Assembly (NCBI GenBank): GCA_017508195.1
Contig: JAFVZL010000027.1
Location: 1 to 45,512, forward strand
Direction: 5' to 3'
DNA length: 45,512 nucleotides
From: Clostridia bacterium
GTDB lineage: Bacteria; Bacillota; Clostridia; Oscillospirales; CAG-272
Under the pieces are notes generated by a model that was not told where the DNA came from, did not search any database, and was given only the letters and a program-made list of their open reading frames with translations. The translations under genes were made by a program, and so were the position numbers. The first letter of the stretch is position 1. Each line of letters begins with the position of its first letter. Positions 31,849 through 41,333 of the stretch are shown one piece after another.

Positions 31849-33609
31849 TCAGCGCTGAATAGCGAACTCGATGTCAGAGGCGATTCTGTCGCCCTCCTCA
31901 TAGAGCTTCTCATACTCAACGTAATCGTTAACGAGACCGTCAACGACCTTCTTTGCCTCGGCAAGAGCCTTGGCATTCATCTCTTTGATCTGTTTTCTCT
32001 TAGCCTTGTTGCTGAAGAGCTTGTAGATCGCGTAGATGCACGCTACGGGAGCACCTATAAGGAGTACAACTCCGAGGAGTCCGAGCAGCGAATCAAGACC
32101 GCCCTCAAACACTATGAACAGCGGCAGAAGATTAAGCACGAGTCCGACTACGGCAAATACGACTGCAAGAGTAAAGCCGACCTTAACAGGGGTGTCCTTG
32201 ATAAGCGAGAGCTGATACTTCTCGCGGTCTGCATAGAACTGCTCGACCTTCTTGTGCTCGCGATCGCGCTGCTTGAAGTTGAAGTTCGTTGCGTACTCTC
32301 TGATGGTTACGGGATGGGTATCGGAGATGTTCTTGCGATATTCTGCGAAGTATCTCTTTGCAGCCTCGAGGATCACGTCCTTCATGAGGTAGAACATATT
32401 GCATCTTGCAACGTCGTTGATATCCGTCTCGGGTGCGACGAAGAGCCAGTTAAGACACTCAACGGTAAGGTTGAGGGCAGTCTCCTGATGCTCGTGATAT
32501 TTGTTGAACGCCTCGCTTGCCGCTCCGATATCTCCAACGTTCTTGATGATGAACTCGTTGTACTCTATCTCGTCGGTATAGGTCTTCTCCTTCTTGTCGG
32601 GAGTCTCAAGCAGCTCTGCTATAAACTTCTCAACATAGAGGTAGCCCTTATTTCTCGTGGCGTTGTTGGTAGTCTCGACAAAGTCGAGGATTGCCGCGTT
32701 ATCCTTAGCCATGGTAAGAGTAGTAGCCATGGTGGAATAATCTCTTACATAGTTGCGTAAGAAGTTGAACACGAACTTGTTAGAGGAATTGCACTGAACG
32801 AGATGTGCCTTAACGAAGTTTACTACCTCGTCCTTGTCGTTCATCTCGAGAGAGTTCTCGTACTCCTCACGAAGATAGCTCGTGATCTCGGCGGTGAGAG
32901 GATCGGATGCATCCTCTCTGAGGTTGGTCGCATGTAAGAGAAGAAGAATAAAGCGTGCGTCGTTACCGGTCTTGTCAAGCTTTCTGAAGCACTGGAACCA
33001 CTTGAGAGTGGCATCCTTTCTGCCCATAAGCATATTGAATGACATGAAGAACAGCACGGTCTGCTTCTCGTCGAGCTCGAGCGCAAGACCGATAGCACGG
33101 TTTGCCGCCTCCTGCTCGTCGCTTCTCCAATGCATAATTGCCAGCATCGCTGCCGACAGCCAGAAATCAGGCGACTGAAGGTGCTCCTTCTCTACCGCCT
33201 TATAGATCGTCTCGGGCTTGACCATTTCAAGATTGACATTGTCAATGAATGCACGAACGATCTTTCTTACCATTCTGAAATTCTGGAATTCAAAATAGAG
33301 CTTATTGTTGAGATCGCGGATCTTCTTGTTCGCGGTCTCTATATTCTTAAAGCCCTGATAAAGCACGCTGATATGATCCTGCTCGTCGGATATCGTCTCG
33401 AGCACCTGTTCGGAATGCGCGATGATATTGGCAGAGGACTCAAGCGTGCTGGTCGCTCTGTTTCTCGTTCTTACGAGCGAGTTGGTAGCAGAGTTGACCG
33501 AATTAAGCAGGGCATTTAACTCACTTCTCATCTGAGCGTTCTCGCGCTCAAGCTGTGAGCACTCGCTCTCGAGTGAGCTGATTGCACTTCTTAATGAACT
33601 CGCGTCCAT
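31849..33609 (-). CDS. Coiled-coil/helical-repeat/two-TM protein, paralog C (last operon gene)
   Basis: 586 aa. An N-terminal coiled coil (about 5-130, with serine- and glutamate-rich heptads) leads into an alpha-helical, TPR-like middle. Two TM helices follow (about 463-480 and 500-525), then a short cytoplasmic helix (KRKQIKEMNAKALAEAKK). It shares with paralogs A and B the segment FWLSAAMLAIMHWRSDEQ, then ANRAIGLALELDEKQ, then LFF. AAGGAGG lies nine bases before ATG 33609; the frame reaches back to 33636 but that start has no site. The preceding gene's TAG ends one base before the ATG. The family is not one I recognise. The TM hairpin suggests a membrane scaffold or anchor subunit. Confidence 0.75.
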   Translation of the reverse strand: MDASSLRSAISSLESECSQLERENAQMRSELNALLNSVNSATNSLVRTRNRATSTLESSANIIAHSEQVLETISDEQDHISVLYQGFKNIETANKKIRDLNNKLYFEFQNFRMVRKIVRAFIDNVNLEMVKPETIYKAVEKEHLQSPDFWLSAAMLAIMHWRSDEQEAANRAIGLALELDEKQTVLFFMSFNMLMGRKDATLKWFQCFRKLDKTGNDARFILLLLHATNLREDASDPLTAEITSYLREEYENSLEMNDKDEVVNFVKAHLVQCNSSNKFVFNFLRNYVRDYSTMATTLTMAKDNAAILDFVETTNNATRNKGYLYVEKFIAELLETPDKKEKTYTDEIEYNEFIIKNVGDIGAASEAFNKYHEHQETALNLTVECLNWLFVAPETDINDVARCNMFYLMKDVILEAAKRYFAEYRKNISDTHPVTIREYATNFNFKQRDREHKKVEQFYADREKYQLSLIKDTPVKVGFTLAVVFAVVGLVLNLLPLFIVFEGGLDSLLGLLGVVLLIGAPVACIYAIYKLFSNKAKRKQIKEMNAKALAEAKKVVDGLVNDYVEYEKLYEEGDRIASDIEFAIQR

Positions 33610-33610
33610 T

Positions 33611-35122
33611 CTAATTTCCCTCCTTCTTTGAAACACTTATTGCCTTGTCGCGTCCCCACTCGCGGCAATCTTCCACAAGCTCGGGGTTGCTCTTGGCAAT
33701 CGGTACAATACTTTGTATTTGTGATAGGATCTTCTCAATAGTAATCTCAATATCGGGATGAACTATGATCTGCTGTGCAACCTCCTTTATTGCCATCTCG
33801 ATGTCGGAATAGCTGTAGCCGTCCGTCACCGCGACGATGCTCGCGACGTCCTCGTCCGAGAGCGTCATATGGAGCGACTTCTCGCAATAAAGTCTGACAG
33901 TATCCGCACGCTCGCACTCCGTAGGCAGATCTGCGAAGAATATCTCCGAGAATCTTCCCTTTCTGAATAGCTCGGGCGGGAGCTTGCGCACGTTGTTTGC
34001 GGTTGCAACGAGGAATACTCTCGAATGAGATTCCTGAAGCCAGAATAAGAACTGTCCGAGAACACGGTTGCCCGTATCGTTTGAGGTATCCGAGGTGGAG
34101 AGCATCTTCTCGATCTCGTCGATCCAGATAACGCAGGGAGAGACGTTGTCGATGAAGTCGAGTGCCTCGCGCATCTTGCGCTCACTCTCACCCATCCACT
34201 TGTCAAACAGGTTACCTATATCGAACTTGTAGAGGGGCAGACCCCACTCCTTCGCGATCATCTTCGAACAGAAGGACTTTCCGCAGCCGGGAACACCCGA
34301 GAGCAGAATACCCTTAGGAACCTTCAGCTCGAACTTGTCGAGCACGGCATCGGTTGCAAAGAACACCTTTCGCTTGGAAACGAGCCACTCCTTGAGGTTT
34401 TCCATACCCGAGACCCGTATTTCACGGGGCAGAGCTACCTTCTGAACAGCACAGAGGTCACCGAAGAGCCTGTCTTTTTTCTTGGCAAGCTCGGTTATAC
34501 CCTCGCGGTACAGACCGTTCTTCGATATTATCTCAGCAGACAGAATATTCTGCAGCTGTATCTCCGAAAGACCCTTCAGGACGGTAGCAACGTAGGATAT
34601 GTCAGCCTCGGTCCACTCGACTCTGAACATACGCTTGTACTGCTCGATGAACTCGTCTATCATAGCGGCGATCTCGTCGTGGTTCGGATAATCGAGCTTG
34701 GTAAATACTCCAAGCGCGCTGAGGCGCGACCAGATGGGATCCGCGGTTATGATGATAACAGACGAGCTGCTCTCGCGTGCAAGGTATATAAGGTTAAGAA
34801 GCTCTCTTGAATATGCGTTATCGTTCTCGATACGGGTAATGTCACCGATAGCGAAGATGTTATTCCTCGACTTCTTGAACTTATTCATTGCATATTCCAG
34901 CGGATCGTGATCGATATCCGAGCTCGAGTGCGCGCTCTGGCTGCCTATGGTAGCGAGCTGCCTTGCCTCGGTATAGTAATCGAAGGAGATCCTGTTCTCT
35001 GTGGCAAGCTCGAAAAGCATCTTTTCCGCGCGCTCGCGCTCGCCCGATTCAATAACGATGAAGGGCGTCCTTGCCTTTATGTATATAAGCAGTTCCTCTT
35101 TTGCGCGATGGTAGTTGCTCAC
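33611..35122 (-). CDS. Ycf46-like AAA+ ATPase
   Basis: 503 aa. The N-terminal ~200 residues are a degenerate ATPase-like domain (KARTPFIVIESGERERAEKM). The C-terminal AAA+ domain has Walker A GVPGCGKS (276-283), Walker B VIWIDEIE (331-338), sensor ATANN, and the arginine-finger region LFRKGRF. The order and wording (WIDEIEKM, GQFLFWLQESHSRVFLVATANN) match the cyanobacterial/plastid Ycf46 family. GTG 35122 has AGAGGTG six bases before it, which overlaps the upstream stop; longer ATG starts lack a site. Such ATPases remodel protein complexes; here the partners are probably the three TM paralogs that flank it. Confidence 0.85.
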   Translation of the reverse strand: MSNYHRAKEELLIYIKARTPFIVIESGERERAEKMLFELATENRISFDYYTEARQLATIGSQSAHSSSDIDHDPLEYAMNKFKKSRNNIFAIGDITRIENDNAYSRELLNLIYLARESSSSVIIITADPIWSRLSALGVFTKLDYPNHDEIAAMIDEFIEQYKRMFRVEWTEADISYVATVLKGLSEIQLQNILSAEIISKNGLYREGITELAKKKDRLFGDLCAVQKVALPREIRVSGMENLKEWLVSKRKVFFATDAVLDKFELKVPKGILLSGVPGCGKSFCSKMIAKEWGLPLYKFDIGNLFDKWMGESERKMREALDFIDNVSPCVIWIDEIEKMLSTSDTSNDTGNRVLGQFLFWLQESHSRVFLVATANNVRKLPPELFRKGRFSEIFFADLPTECERADTVRLYCEKSLHMTLSDEDVASIVAVTDGYSYSDIEMAIKEVAQQIIVHPDIEITIEKILSQIQSIVPIAKSNPELVEDCREWGRDKAISVSKKEGN

Positions 35123-35127
35123 TTTCG

Positions 35128-35637
35128 TCACCTCTTGCCTTCTCTCATAATTCGTTTTAAATTCATGGACAGTCCGCACATAGAACAACCGTAGCTCTCA
35201 GCCTTCTCGAAATATTTAAGCAGCTCACTGTTGAAGCTATCTATTTTTTCCTCGAGCTGAGATGCGAGATCATCCCTGTACTTTGCATCTAAAAAAACTA
35301 AGTTGCGGAAGAAAAACAGGTTTCGGTACATCGTATTGTAACGTCTTATTGTCAAAAGCAGGTATTCTCCGTTGGCCTCATCGGTGTACTGCTGTACGAG
35401 AGCCGAGAGCTTCGCGAAGAATTTTCCTATCTGAGCCTCGATGAATTCAGCGAGCCTCGATTTGAAATCCGCAAGGTAATACTTAGCGTCCTCGAGAGAG
35501 CCGCCCTCGAGCATCTTGCTTTTTTCCTTGCCGATGAAGGTCGATGAGGTATCGAGCTCCGTTACCCACTCCTTATAAAACGCGGGATATACCGCCTCTT
35601 TTTTTACGATTGCTCTTTTTTTAAATGCAAATATCAT
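35128..35637 (-). CDS. Conserved-context 169-aa helical protein with C-terminal CxxC
   Basis: Mostly helical, Lys/Glu-rich, with aromatic-rich helices (RYNTMYRNLFFFRNLVFLD, about 105-123) and a C-terminal GCSMCGLSMNLKRIMREGKR that could bind a metal or form a disulfide. No membrane segment. Its ATG follows the 57-aa gene's stop by two bases with no own Shine-Dalgarno, so translation is coupled. It sits between the small gene and the AAA+ ATPase. I do not recognise the family; it may be an adaptor for the ATPase. Confidence 0.65.
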   Translation of the reverse strand: MIFAFKKRAIVKKEAVYPAFYKEWVTELDTSSTFIGKEKSKMLEGGSLEDAKYYLADFKSRLAEFIEAQIGKFFAKLSALVQQYTDEANGEYLLLTIRRYNTMYRNLFFFRNLVFLDAKYRDDLASQLEEKIDSFNSELLKYFEKAESYGCSMCGLSMNLKRIMREGKR

Positions 35638-35639
35638 GA

Positions 35640-35813
35640 TTACTTAAGGAAGCCCTGGGGAGGCTCAAGACTCCACTTGGGGAGCTTCTTGTTCATTTCC
35701 TTGAGTTTTTCTTCGTTAGGATCGAGCTGCTCATCCTCAGCGTAGCTGTCGATGAGGTTCTGATCAATACCCATATCCATCATTTCCATGTTTTCATTCA
35801 TATTTTCAGACAT
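35640..35813 (-). CDS. 57-aa small protein with conserved-looking C-terminal KWSLEPP tail
   Basis: ATG 35813 has GAGG eight bases before it; stop TAA at 35640-35642. The N-terminus is Met/Asn/Glu-rich (SENMNENMEMMDMGIDQN), the middle is acidic, and the C-terminus is KKLPKWSLEPPQGFLK. It is too short for a standard ORF cutoff. It lies between paralog B and the 169-aa protein with tight spacing on both sides, and codon use is normal, so it is very likely real. It could be a ligand peptide for the helical proteins or for the ATPase. The function is unknown. Confidence 0.75.
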   Translation of the reverse strand: MSENMNENMEMMDMGIDQNLIDSYAEDEQLDPNEEKLKEMNKKLPKWSLEPPQGFLK

Positions 35814-35847
35814 TGTATTATCCTCTTTCTTTCATCAAAATTTAGAA

Positions 35848-37491
35848 TTAAAGATGCTCAATAAGGTTGAAGAGCTTGTTCTTGTTCGAGATGTTCTCGA
35901 AGTATGTCTTTCTTATGCTTGCGAGCTCTGCGAAGCAGCCCGAAAGAAGTGCAAGCTTCTCTTTTACCATCTTCCTGAACTTGCCGCCTGCGGTAAGGCA
36001 ACGTACAACGAGGATAATGGCAAGAATTGCAGCTACGCCGAAGAGGCCGTAGGAGAGATAAGTGCCGAGCTCCTCCATCATACCGGTTGCAAGGAGGGTA
36101 ATACCCGCGACAAGTGCAAGCACGAAGCCAACGAGCATCTTGATGTTGGTGTTGTTGAAGTACATGGTCCTGTACTTGTTCTCTTCAAGGTGCTCCTTGA
36201 ACTTGGTCTCGTGAGTGTAAGCATCCTCGCCGTCACTCTCGCAGGACCAGTCGTCGATGGTGATGGTATACTTGGTGGGGAAGCTCTCCTCCATATCGCC
36301 AGACCATCTCTCGAGCGCCTCGGTGAACCATACTCTGGAATTCTGAAGTGCGAACTTACGAACGTGAACGTCGATCTCGTCGGAGCCCTTGTAAACTACC
36401 CAGTCGAGAAGCTTGCGTCCGATGCTCTGAGTCTGATTACGCACTCTCATGCGCTCAGCAAACTGAGCCTCTGCAACCTCGACGTCTCCGCCGCTGTCAA
36501 CGATGAGCTGGAAGTACTCGCGCTGGTTCTTGATCTCCTGCTCTTCCTCGTCGTAGTTGGTGATAAGATCGTTGATAATGATGTCGATTCTCTTCTTGTA
36601 TTCGGAAGCGTTCTGTACGATAGCCTCAACGTCGAGCGACTCAACGAGTGCGATGAGGGGAGCGTACTTGAAGCTCTCGAGGTAAGGTGCCTTAAGCTCT
36701 GCTGCGTTGTCGCAGTACTTCATAAGGTGAGGGCAGGAGAAGCCCTGTCTTACCTGGATGTTGGCAATGTACTTCTCGTAGTCTCTTACGAGCTCCTCGG
36801 AGAGGTCCTCGTCGAGATTGATCTGCTTGATCCACTCGTCAACAACGGACTGTACCTCGAACTCGATGGACTTATCTACGCCGAATACGCCGTTGATGTA
36901 AGCCTGAATAAGTACGGAGGTCTCGTCCTGGATCTCGGTGGGAACGACCGATCTGAAGTAGGACATAAGCCAAGCCTTTGCGGGCTCGAGTCTGCCGAAT
37001 CTGAGGTTAACAAGACAGAAGAACAGATTTGCCTTCATCTCGTTGGTATGTACCGCCTCGGATACAGCGTTGTTAGCAAGAGCCTTGCTGTCGTTTACCC
37101 ATGCGCTGAGCGCGATGAGTGCGAAGGAGAGCCAATATCTCGAGCTTGTGATCCAAAGCTCCTCGGACAGCTCCTCGATGGTCGAGTTACGGCAGAGGTT
37201 GATATCAAACTCCTTAACTACGCCGCTGACTGTCTTTCTTACCTTAATATTGGACTCGAACTTCTCTCTGATAACCTGATCAAGTCTGAGAATGTTCTCA
37301 GTTGCGGCCTGCATCTGCTCGTCCTTGATCATCTTTTCCTTGAAATTATGGATCTTTCCTAAAGCAGTTTCCGCATTTCTTCTGGCGGTCTCGGTCTCTT
37401 GATCGATAACGTTGATTCTCGAGTCAACCTGAGATGTAAAGCCGCCAATGACTGAATTCAATTCATTAATTATTGATTGCGCGCTACTCAT
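35848..37491 (-). CDS. Coiled-coil/helical-repeat/two-TM protein, paralog B
   Basis: 547 aa. Same layout as paralogs A and C: N-terminal coiled coil (about 1-110), helical middle, a short beta segment TKYTITIDDWSCE (about 388), two TM helices (about 428-450 and 458-482), and a C-terminal helix. The shared signature is RYWLSFALIALSAWVNDSK, then ANNAVSEAV, then LFFCLVNLRFGR. The previous gene's TGA ends two bases before ATG 37491, and GAGGAG overlaps that stop. A GTG two codons earlier lies inside the site and is rejected. Not recognised as a named family. Confidence 0.75.
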   Translation of the reverse strand: MSSAQSIINELNSVIGGFTSQVDSRINVIDQETETARRNAETALGKIHNFKEKMIKDEQMQAATENILRLDQVIREKFESNIKVRKTVSGVVKEFDINLCRNSTIEELSEELWITSSRYWLSFALIALSAWVNDSKALANNAVSEAVHTNEMKANLFFCLVNLRFGRLEPAKAWLMSYFRSVVPTEIQDETSVLIQAYINGVFGVDKSIEFEVQSVVDEWIKQINLDEDLSEELVRDYEKYIANIQVRQGFSCPHLMKYCDNAAELKAPYLESFKYAPLIALVESLDVEAIVQNASEYKKRIDIIINDLITNYDEEEQEIKNQREYFQLIVDSGGDVEVAEAQFAERMRVRNQTQSIGRKLLDWVVYKGSDEIDVHVRKFALQNSRVWFTEALERWSGDMEESFPTKYTITIDDWSCESDGEDAYTHETKFKEHLEENKYRTMYFNNTNIKMLVGFVLALVAGITLLATGMMEELGTYLSYGLFGVAAILAIILVVRCLTAGGKFRKMVKEKLALLSGCFAELASIRKTYFENISNKNKLFNLIEHL

Positions 37492-37493
37492 TT

Positions 37494-39284
37494 TCACTCC
37501 TCCTCGCTAATCTTAAACTTGTTTAATACCTCGTACAGTACCGCACTCTCTGCGTCTGCCTCGGTGTACTGCTTGCGCCATTCCTGTATCGCCTTGATAA
37601 CACCCTGAAGTCTTTCAAGCGACTGATTCATAAGCTCTGTCACCTTTGCACCCACACTGCGCCTCTTGAAGATGAGCCAGATGAGGAAGCCGACGCCGCC
37701 TATGAAGGAGACAACGAACAGTACGATAAGCCATACCGGCCAACCGCCCTCGGAATTCATGGTGAATACCGATGCGATAATGCTGATAAGCCACAGAGCG
37801 AAGAAGCCTATGGTAACACCCGTGAGGATCTTAACGCCCTTGTTCTGGGAGATGAAGCGGTTGCGATTCTTCTTGTAGTAATCGCGCATCTGAAGTGCAG
37901 CCTTCTCAGGCGCCTTCTCGTCTACTGTTACCTTGCAGGTATCGATGGTAACCTCGTGAGTATCCTTAACGGTAGACTGATACTGCTTTCTGAACTGCTC
38001 AAACGCCTTCTGCAGACTGTCTACAAGGAAGGATACGGCAAACTTACGCACGCGGAGGTCTACGCCGTCACCCGATGCGGGGAGCGCGATCTTCAGCATA
38101 AGGTCGCCGAGGGACTGTGACTTACGGGGAGCATACTTGAGCTGATGCATCTTGTTTGCCGCCTCGACGTCACCGCGTGCCTTAAGAACCATATCATAGT
38201 AGTCCATGCTCTTTATGATATCGAACTCTGCCTCGTCGTACATGTTGATAAGATCGTAAAGAACGTTCTGTATTCTGTCCGAAAGGCTGGCAGGTGCAGA
38301 GCTGTCCTCATTGTACAGCTCGTCAAAGTATTTAGCGAACTCAGAGTTCTTTTCTGCGTCGGAGAGAGCGTTGATAAGCTGTCTGTAATCTCCGCAGGTC
38401 CTCTGAAGCTCTACGAACTCGTCAGCCGCCTTGTGAACGTAAGCGGATATGTACTCGAGTGCGTAGGAAACGGTCTTCTTGTCGTAGCCAAGGTTGGTAT
38501 TGCGTATCTCTTGAAGAAGCTCGTTGAACTTCTCGCGAATTCTTGCCTTGAACTCGGGGTTGGTACCGCAGATATTGTACAGGTAGACCTGAAGGAGAAT
38601 ACTCATTTCATCTCCTACGTTGTTAACGTCGATCTCCTGGATATAGAGCTCGTACCACTTCTCCGCAGCCTCGTGTCTGCCGAAGCTGAGGTTGATAAGA
38701 AGGAAGAAGAGCATGCTCTTGTGCTTATCTATGCTAAGCGCCTTTGCAACAGCTCTGTCCGCTGCCTCCTTCTCGTCACTCACCCAAAGCATCGTTGCCA
38801 TAATGCAGTGTGAGATCCAATAGTCTGCGTTCTGAAGATAATTCTTCTCTACCGTGAGTCTGAGACGCTCGTTGCTGACGATATTCTTATCCATACCGAC
38901 AACGTATCCGAGAGTAACTCTTCTGAGGGTCTGGTAAAGACCGAAGTTCTTCTGGTAATCATTGTTCAACTGTGTGAGCTTCTTTGATGCGGTGCTGATG
39001 TTTTTGATGATAAAGTACTTCTTCGACAAGTCGTCGATCTCGATCTCTACCGCCTTAACAAGATTGGCAACCTCTGTCACTGCCTCAGACGATACAGCGA
39101 GCCTCGGCACGATGTAGCGTTGAACAGCGGCACCTCTCTCAATCAGCTCAACGGTCGCGTTCATGGAAAAATTCAACTCAGCGACCAACTGGTTGTACTC
39201 GTTCACGAGATTGTTTCTGCGTGCTACAAGTCGGTTGTACTCATTAGTCAATCGTTGCAGTTCTTCATATTCTTCCTGATCCAT
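37494..39284 (-). CDS. Coiled-coil/helical-repeat/two-TM protein, paralog A
   Basis: 596 aa. N-terminal coiled coil (about 1-110), helical middle, a beta segment DTHEVTIDTCKVTV (about 432), two TM helices (about 478-500 and 510-535, GWPVWLIVLFVVSFIGG), and a C-terminal helix that ends EVLNKFKISEEE. The shared signature is DYWISHCIMATMLWVSDEKE, then ADRAVAKALSIDKHKS, then LFFLLINLSFGR. AAGGAGGTC lies eight bases before the ATG. The middle of all three paralogs has a TPR-like rhythm but no exact TPR consensus. The gene directly follows the zinc-ribbon protein and precedes paralog B by three bases. Confidence 0.75.
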   Translation of the reverse strand: MDQEEYEELQRLTNEYNRLVARRNNLVNEYNQLVAELNFSMNATVELIERGAAVQRYIVPRLAVSSEAVTEVANLVKAVEIEIDDLSKKYFIIKNISTASKKLTQLNNDYQKNFGLYQTLRRVTLGYVVGMDKNIVSNERLRLTVEKNYLQNADYWISHCIMATMLWVSDEKEAADRAVAKALSIDKHKSMLFFLLINLSFGRHEAAEKWYELYIQEIDVNNVGDEMSILLQVYLYNICGTNPEFKARIREKFNELLQEIRNTNLGYDKKTVSYALEYISAYVHKAADEFVELQRTCGDYRQLINALSDAEKNSEFAKYFDELYNEDSSAPASLSDRIQNVLYDLINMYDEAEFDIIKSMDYYDMVLKARGDVEAANKMHQLKYAPRKSQSLGDLMLKIALPASGDGVDLRVRKFAVSFLVDSLQKAFEQFRKQYQSTVKDTHEVTIDTCKVTVDEKAPEKAALQMRDYYKKNRNRFISQNKGVKILTGVTIGFFALWLISIIASVFTMNSEGGWPVWLIVLFVVSFIGGVGFLIWLIFKRRSVGAKVTELMNQSLERLQGVIKAIQEWRKQYTEADAESAVLYEVLNKFKISEEE

Positions 39285-39327
39285 TGATTTGACCTCCTTT
39301 TTTCTTTTTTTATTTTGAGTTTTTGCG

Positions 39328-41310
39328 TTACCACTTAAAATCGTTTGCTACCTGGCTGACCTTTGCGGGAAGCTTATCCTTATAAAGCTCGACGAACTTC
39401 TGAATCTTAAGCTTCTTGCGTTCCGCAGGGAGCTCCACGGGAAGATCGAGCCTCATTCTGATGTTCTTCATCGCCTTCAGCGTCTCCTGAGTCACGAACG
39501 CATCGTCCGGACCCGCGAGCAGGTATACGTGTCCGAGCGTGCCTGTTACGGCAATGCCCGCGACGTTTACGTTAAAGGTAGCGGTTTTAAGATCATCACG
39601 GCACGCCGCAAGATATCTCGGAGCGTTGATAGCCTTACCCGAGGATGGCTCCGTGACGCGCATGATGTACTTAACGAGATTATTTCCGCCTATTGAGAAC
39701 GAGCCCTTTGTCGCAAGCTCTGCAACGAAGGTGTTGTACTTCGAGGGGTCGGAAAGTGCACTGAGATACTGATCGAAGGTCGTGGGGAGAGCTCTTGCGC
39801 CCACCGCATTAAACTTGGTCAGCACCTCCTTCGAGTGTATCTCAGAGAAGTTGCAAAGATAAGCACTGAAGGATTTAGGATCGGGATTAAGCTTGAAGCC
39901 GAGGAAGATGCTTATTATCTTCTCTCTGGTCTTGGCGGGGTCGATCCTCGTTACGAGATATTTTGAGAACAGATCCGAGTAAAGGCTTACGTGCGTTGCC
40001 TTGCCGAGAAGCATGGTCACGAACTCGTCCTTATATTCACCGTCAGCGGTATAAGCGAGAACGTATCTTTCGACCACCGCGAGCTGAACGCTCTCGACTC
40101 TCGTGAGAAGCACCTCAAGAAGATCGCGTCTGTACTCGTACTCTCCGGGATTTTCAAGCAGGCAATACGCGAGAAGTCTGTCGATATTCTTGCCCGAAAT
40201 CTTGAAGTTTGACAACATCTGTTTGCATTTAGCAAGCTTAACGTCGTCATCCTGAGCAGATTTCAGAAGCGGGAGCACGGTCTCGCAGGTGATCTCGAAG
40301 ATCGAGTTTGAGCTGAACAGCGCCTTGAAGCCAACCTCTGAGATCTCGGGATCCTCGCACTCGAGGATACACCAGTCGAGGATGACCTTCGCCGTCGCCT
40401 CGTCGAGTCTTTTTGATGCAAGTGCGCCAAATACGCGCCTTGCCTTCTCTACGTCGGTGCAGCTCGAGCACACCTTACTGATAACGGGGGCTGTGTTGAA
40501 GCCTACCTTGTGCGATACAGCCGTGAGGAATACGTCTACCACGCAGGACTGATCCGTCGTACCCTGGAAATAGGTGTCGAAGAGCTTCGAGTAGTCCGTA
40601 TCGGGGTTGCCCTTCGAGAGAAGCGCGTCGATATGCTCGCTCTTCTTCGGGCTGTCGGGATAGCTGTTAAGAACGGTGGATATACCGAATCTGACAGCAT
40701 CCGTCGTAATCTTGCCGAGAAGTATATCGGCATCCTCTACTCTGCCGTCCCTTAAGACGACTCCGAGCAGGAATTTCACGACGTTAGGATTGTAAACGTC
40801 CTCTATATCGAGGATGTTGTAGATGCAGGCAAGTCTGTCCCTTGCACCGATACTGCCGTATACAACGGCAAGGATACCGAGAAGGTCTGCCGAGTCGAGG
40901 AAGTCGTAGAGGATATGCTCCTCGTTCTCGATCTCCTCAAACTCGCGGGCAAGTCTCTGACGGAGAAGATTTACCTTAGAAAGCTCCTGCTGACGGTCCT
41001 TCGAGAAGAAGGACTTGATAAGAGATACCGCGATGCTTGCTATAAGAGTTCCTACGAAGGAGTGATTTATCTTCTCACACTCGAGAAGGTCTCTCTCGGC
41101 TCCCTGGAAATCGAGCGAGGCTACGCGGGAGAGAGTCGAGCGCACAAGGTCGTTGATACCTGCAAGACCGTCGATCTGCACCTTGTTGAAGCGCAGCTCC
41201 CTCTCGTATATCTTACCGCAGTACGGGCATTCCCAATACTTTTCCTTCTTGTTATAAACAAGACCGCCCTGACAATCCTGACATCGCTGTTGTGTAAAAT
41301 GCTCTGCCAT
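39328..41310 (-). CDS. Zinc-ribbon protein with a long alpha-helical repeat body (YdjG-like position)
   Basis: 660 aa. An N-terminal zinc ribbon, CQDC (10-13) and CPYC (28-31), opens the protein. The rest is about 600 residues of alpha-helical repeats of HEAT/ARM type, without a membrane segment (one weakly hydrophobic patch near 90-110). The C-terminal domain has FNVNVAGIAVTGTLGHVYLL (about 577). CGGAGTG precedes the ATG. In B. subtilis the ydjG-ydjH-ydjI genes have a zinc ribbon, a membrane protein and an SPFH/zinc-ribbon protein, which matches the three-gene order here. The helical body is far longer than in YdjG, so this is a resemblance in layout, not an identification. Confidence 0.7.
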   Translation of the reverse strand: MAEHFTQQRCQDCQGGLVYNKKEKYWECPYCGKIYERELRFNKVQIDGLAGINDLVRSTLSRVASLDFQGAERDLLECEKINHSFVGTLIASIAVSLIKSFFSKDRQQELSKVNLLRQRLAREFEEIENEEHILYDFLDSADLLGILAVVYGSIGARDRLACIYNILDIEDVYNPNVVKFLLGVVLRDGRVEDADILLGKITTDAVRFGISTVLNSYPDSPKKSEHIDALLSKGNPDTDYSKLFDTYFQGTTDQSCVVDVFLTAVSHKVGFNTAPVISKVCSSCTDVEKARRVFGALASKRLDEATAKVILDWCILECEDPEISEVGFKALFSSNSIFEITCETVLPLLKSAQDDDVKLAKCKQMLSNFKISGKNIDRLLAYCLLENPGEYEYRRDLLEVLLTRVESVQLAVVERYVLAYTADGEYKDEFVTMLLGKATHVSLYSDLFSKYLVTRIDPAKTREKIISIFLGFKLNPDPKSFSAYLCNFSEIHSKEVLTKFNAVGARALPTTFDQYLSALSDPSKYNTFVAELATKGSFSIGGNNLVKYIMRVTEPSSGKAINAPRYLAACRDDLKTATFNVNVAGIAVTGTLGHVYLLAGPDDAFVTQETLKAMKNIRMRLDLPVELPAERKKLKIQKFVELYKDKLPAKVSQVANDFKW

Positions 41311-41333
41311 TTAAATATTCACTCCGTGATGTC

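Noticed and set aside
35788-37362. 524-aa plus-strand open frame
   Set aside because: It is the antisense of paralog B. The minus-strand gene has a ribosome binding site, coiled coil and TM segments, and paralogs beside it.
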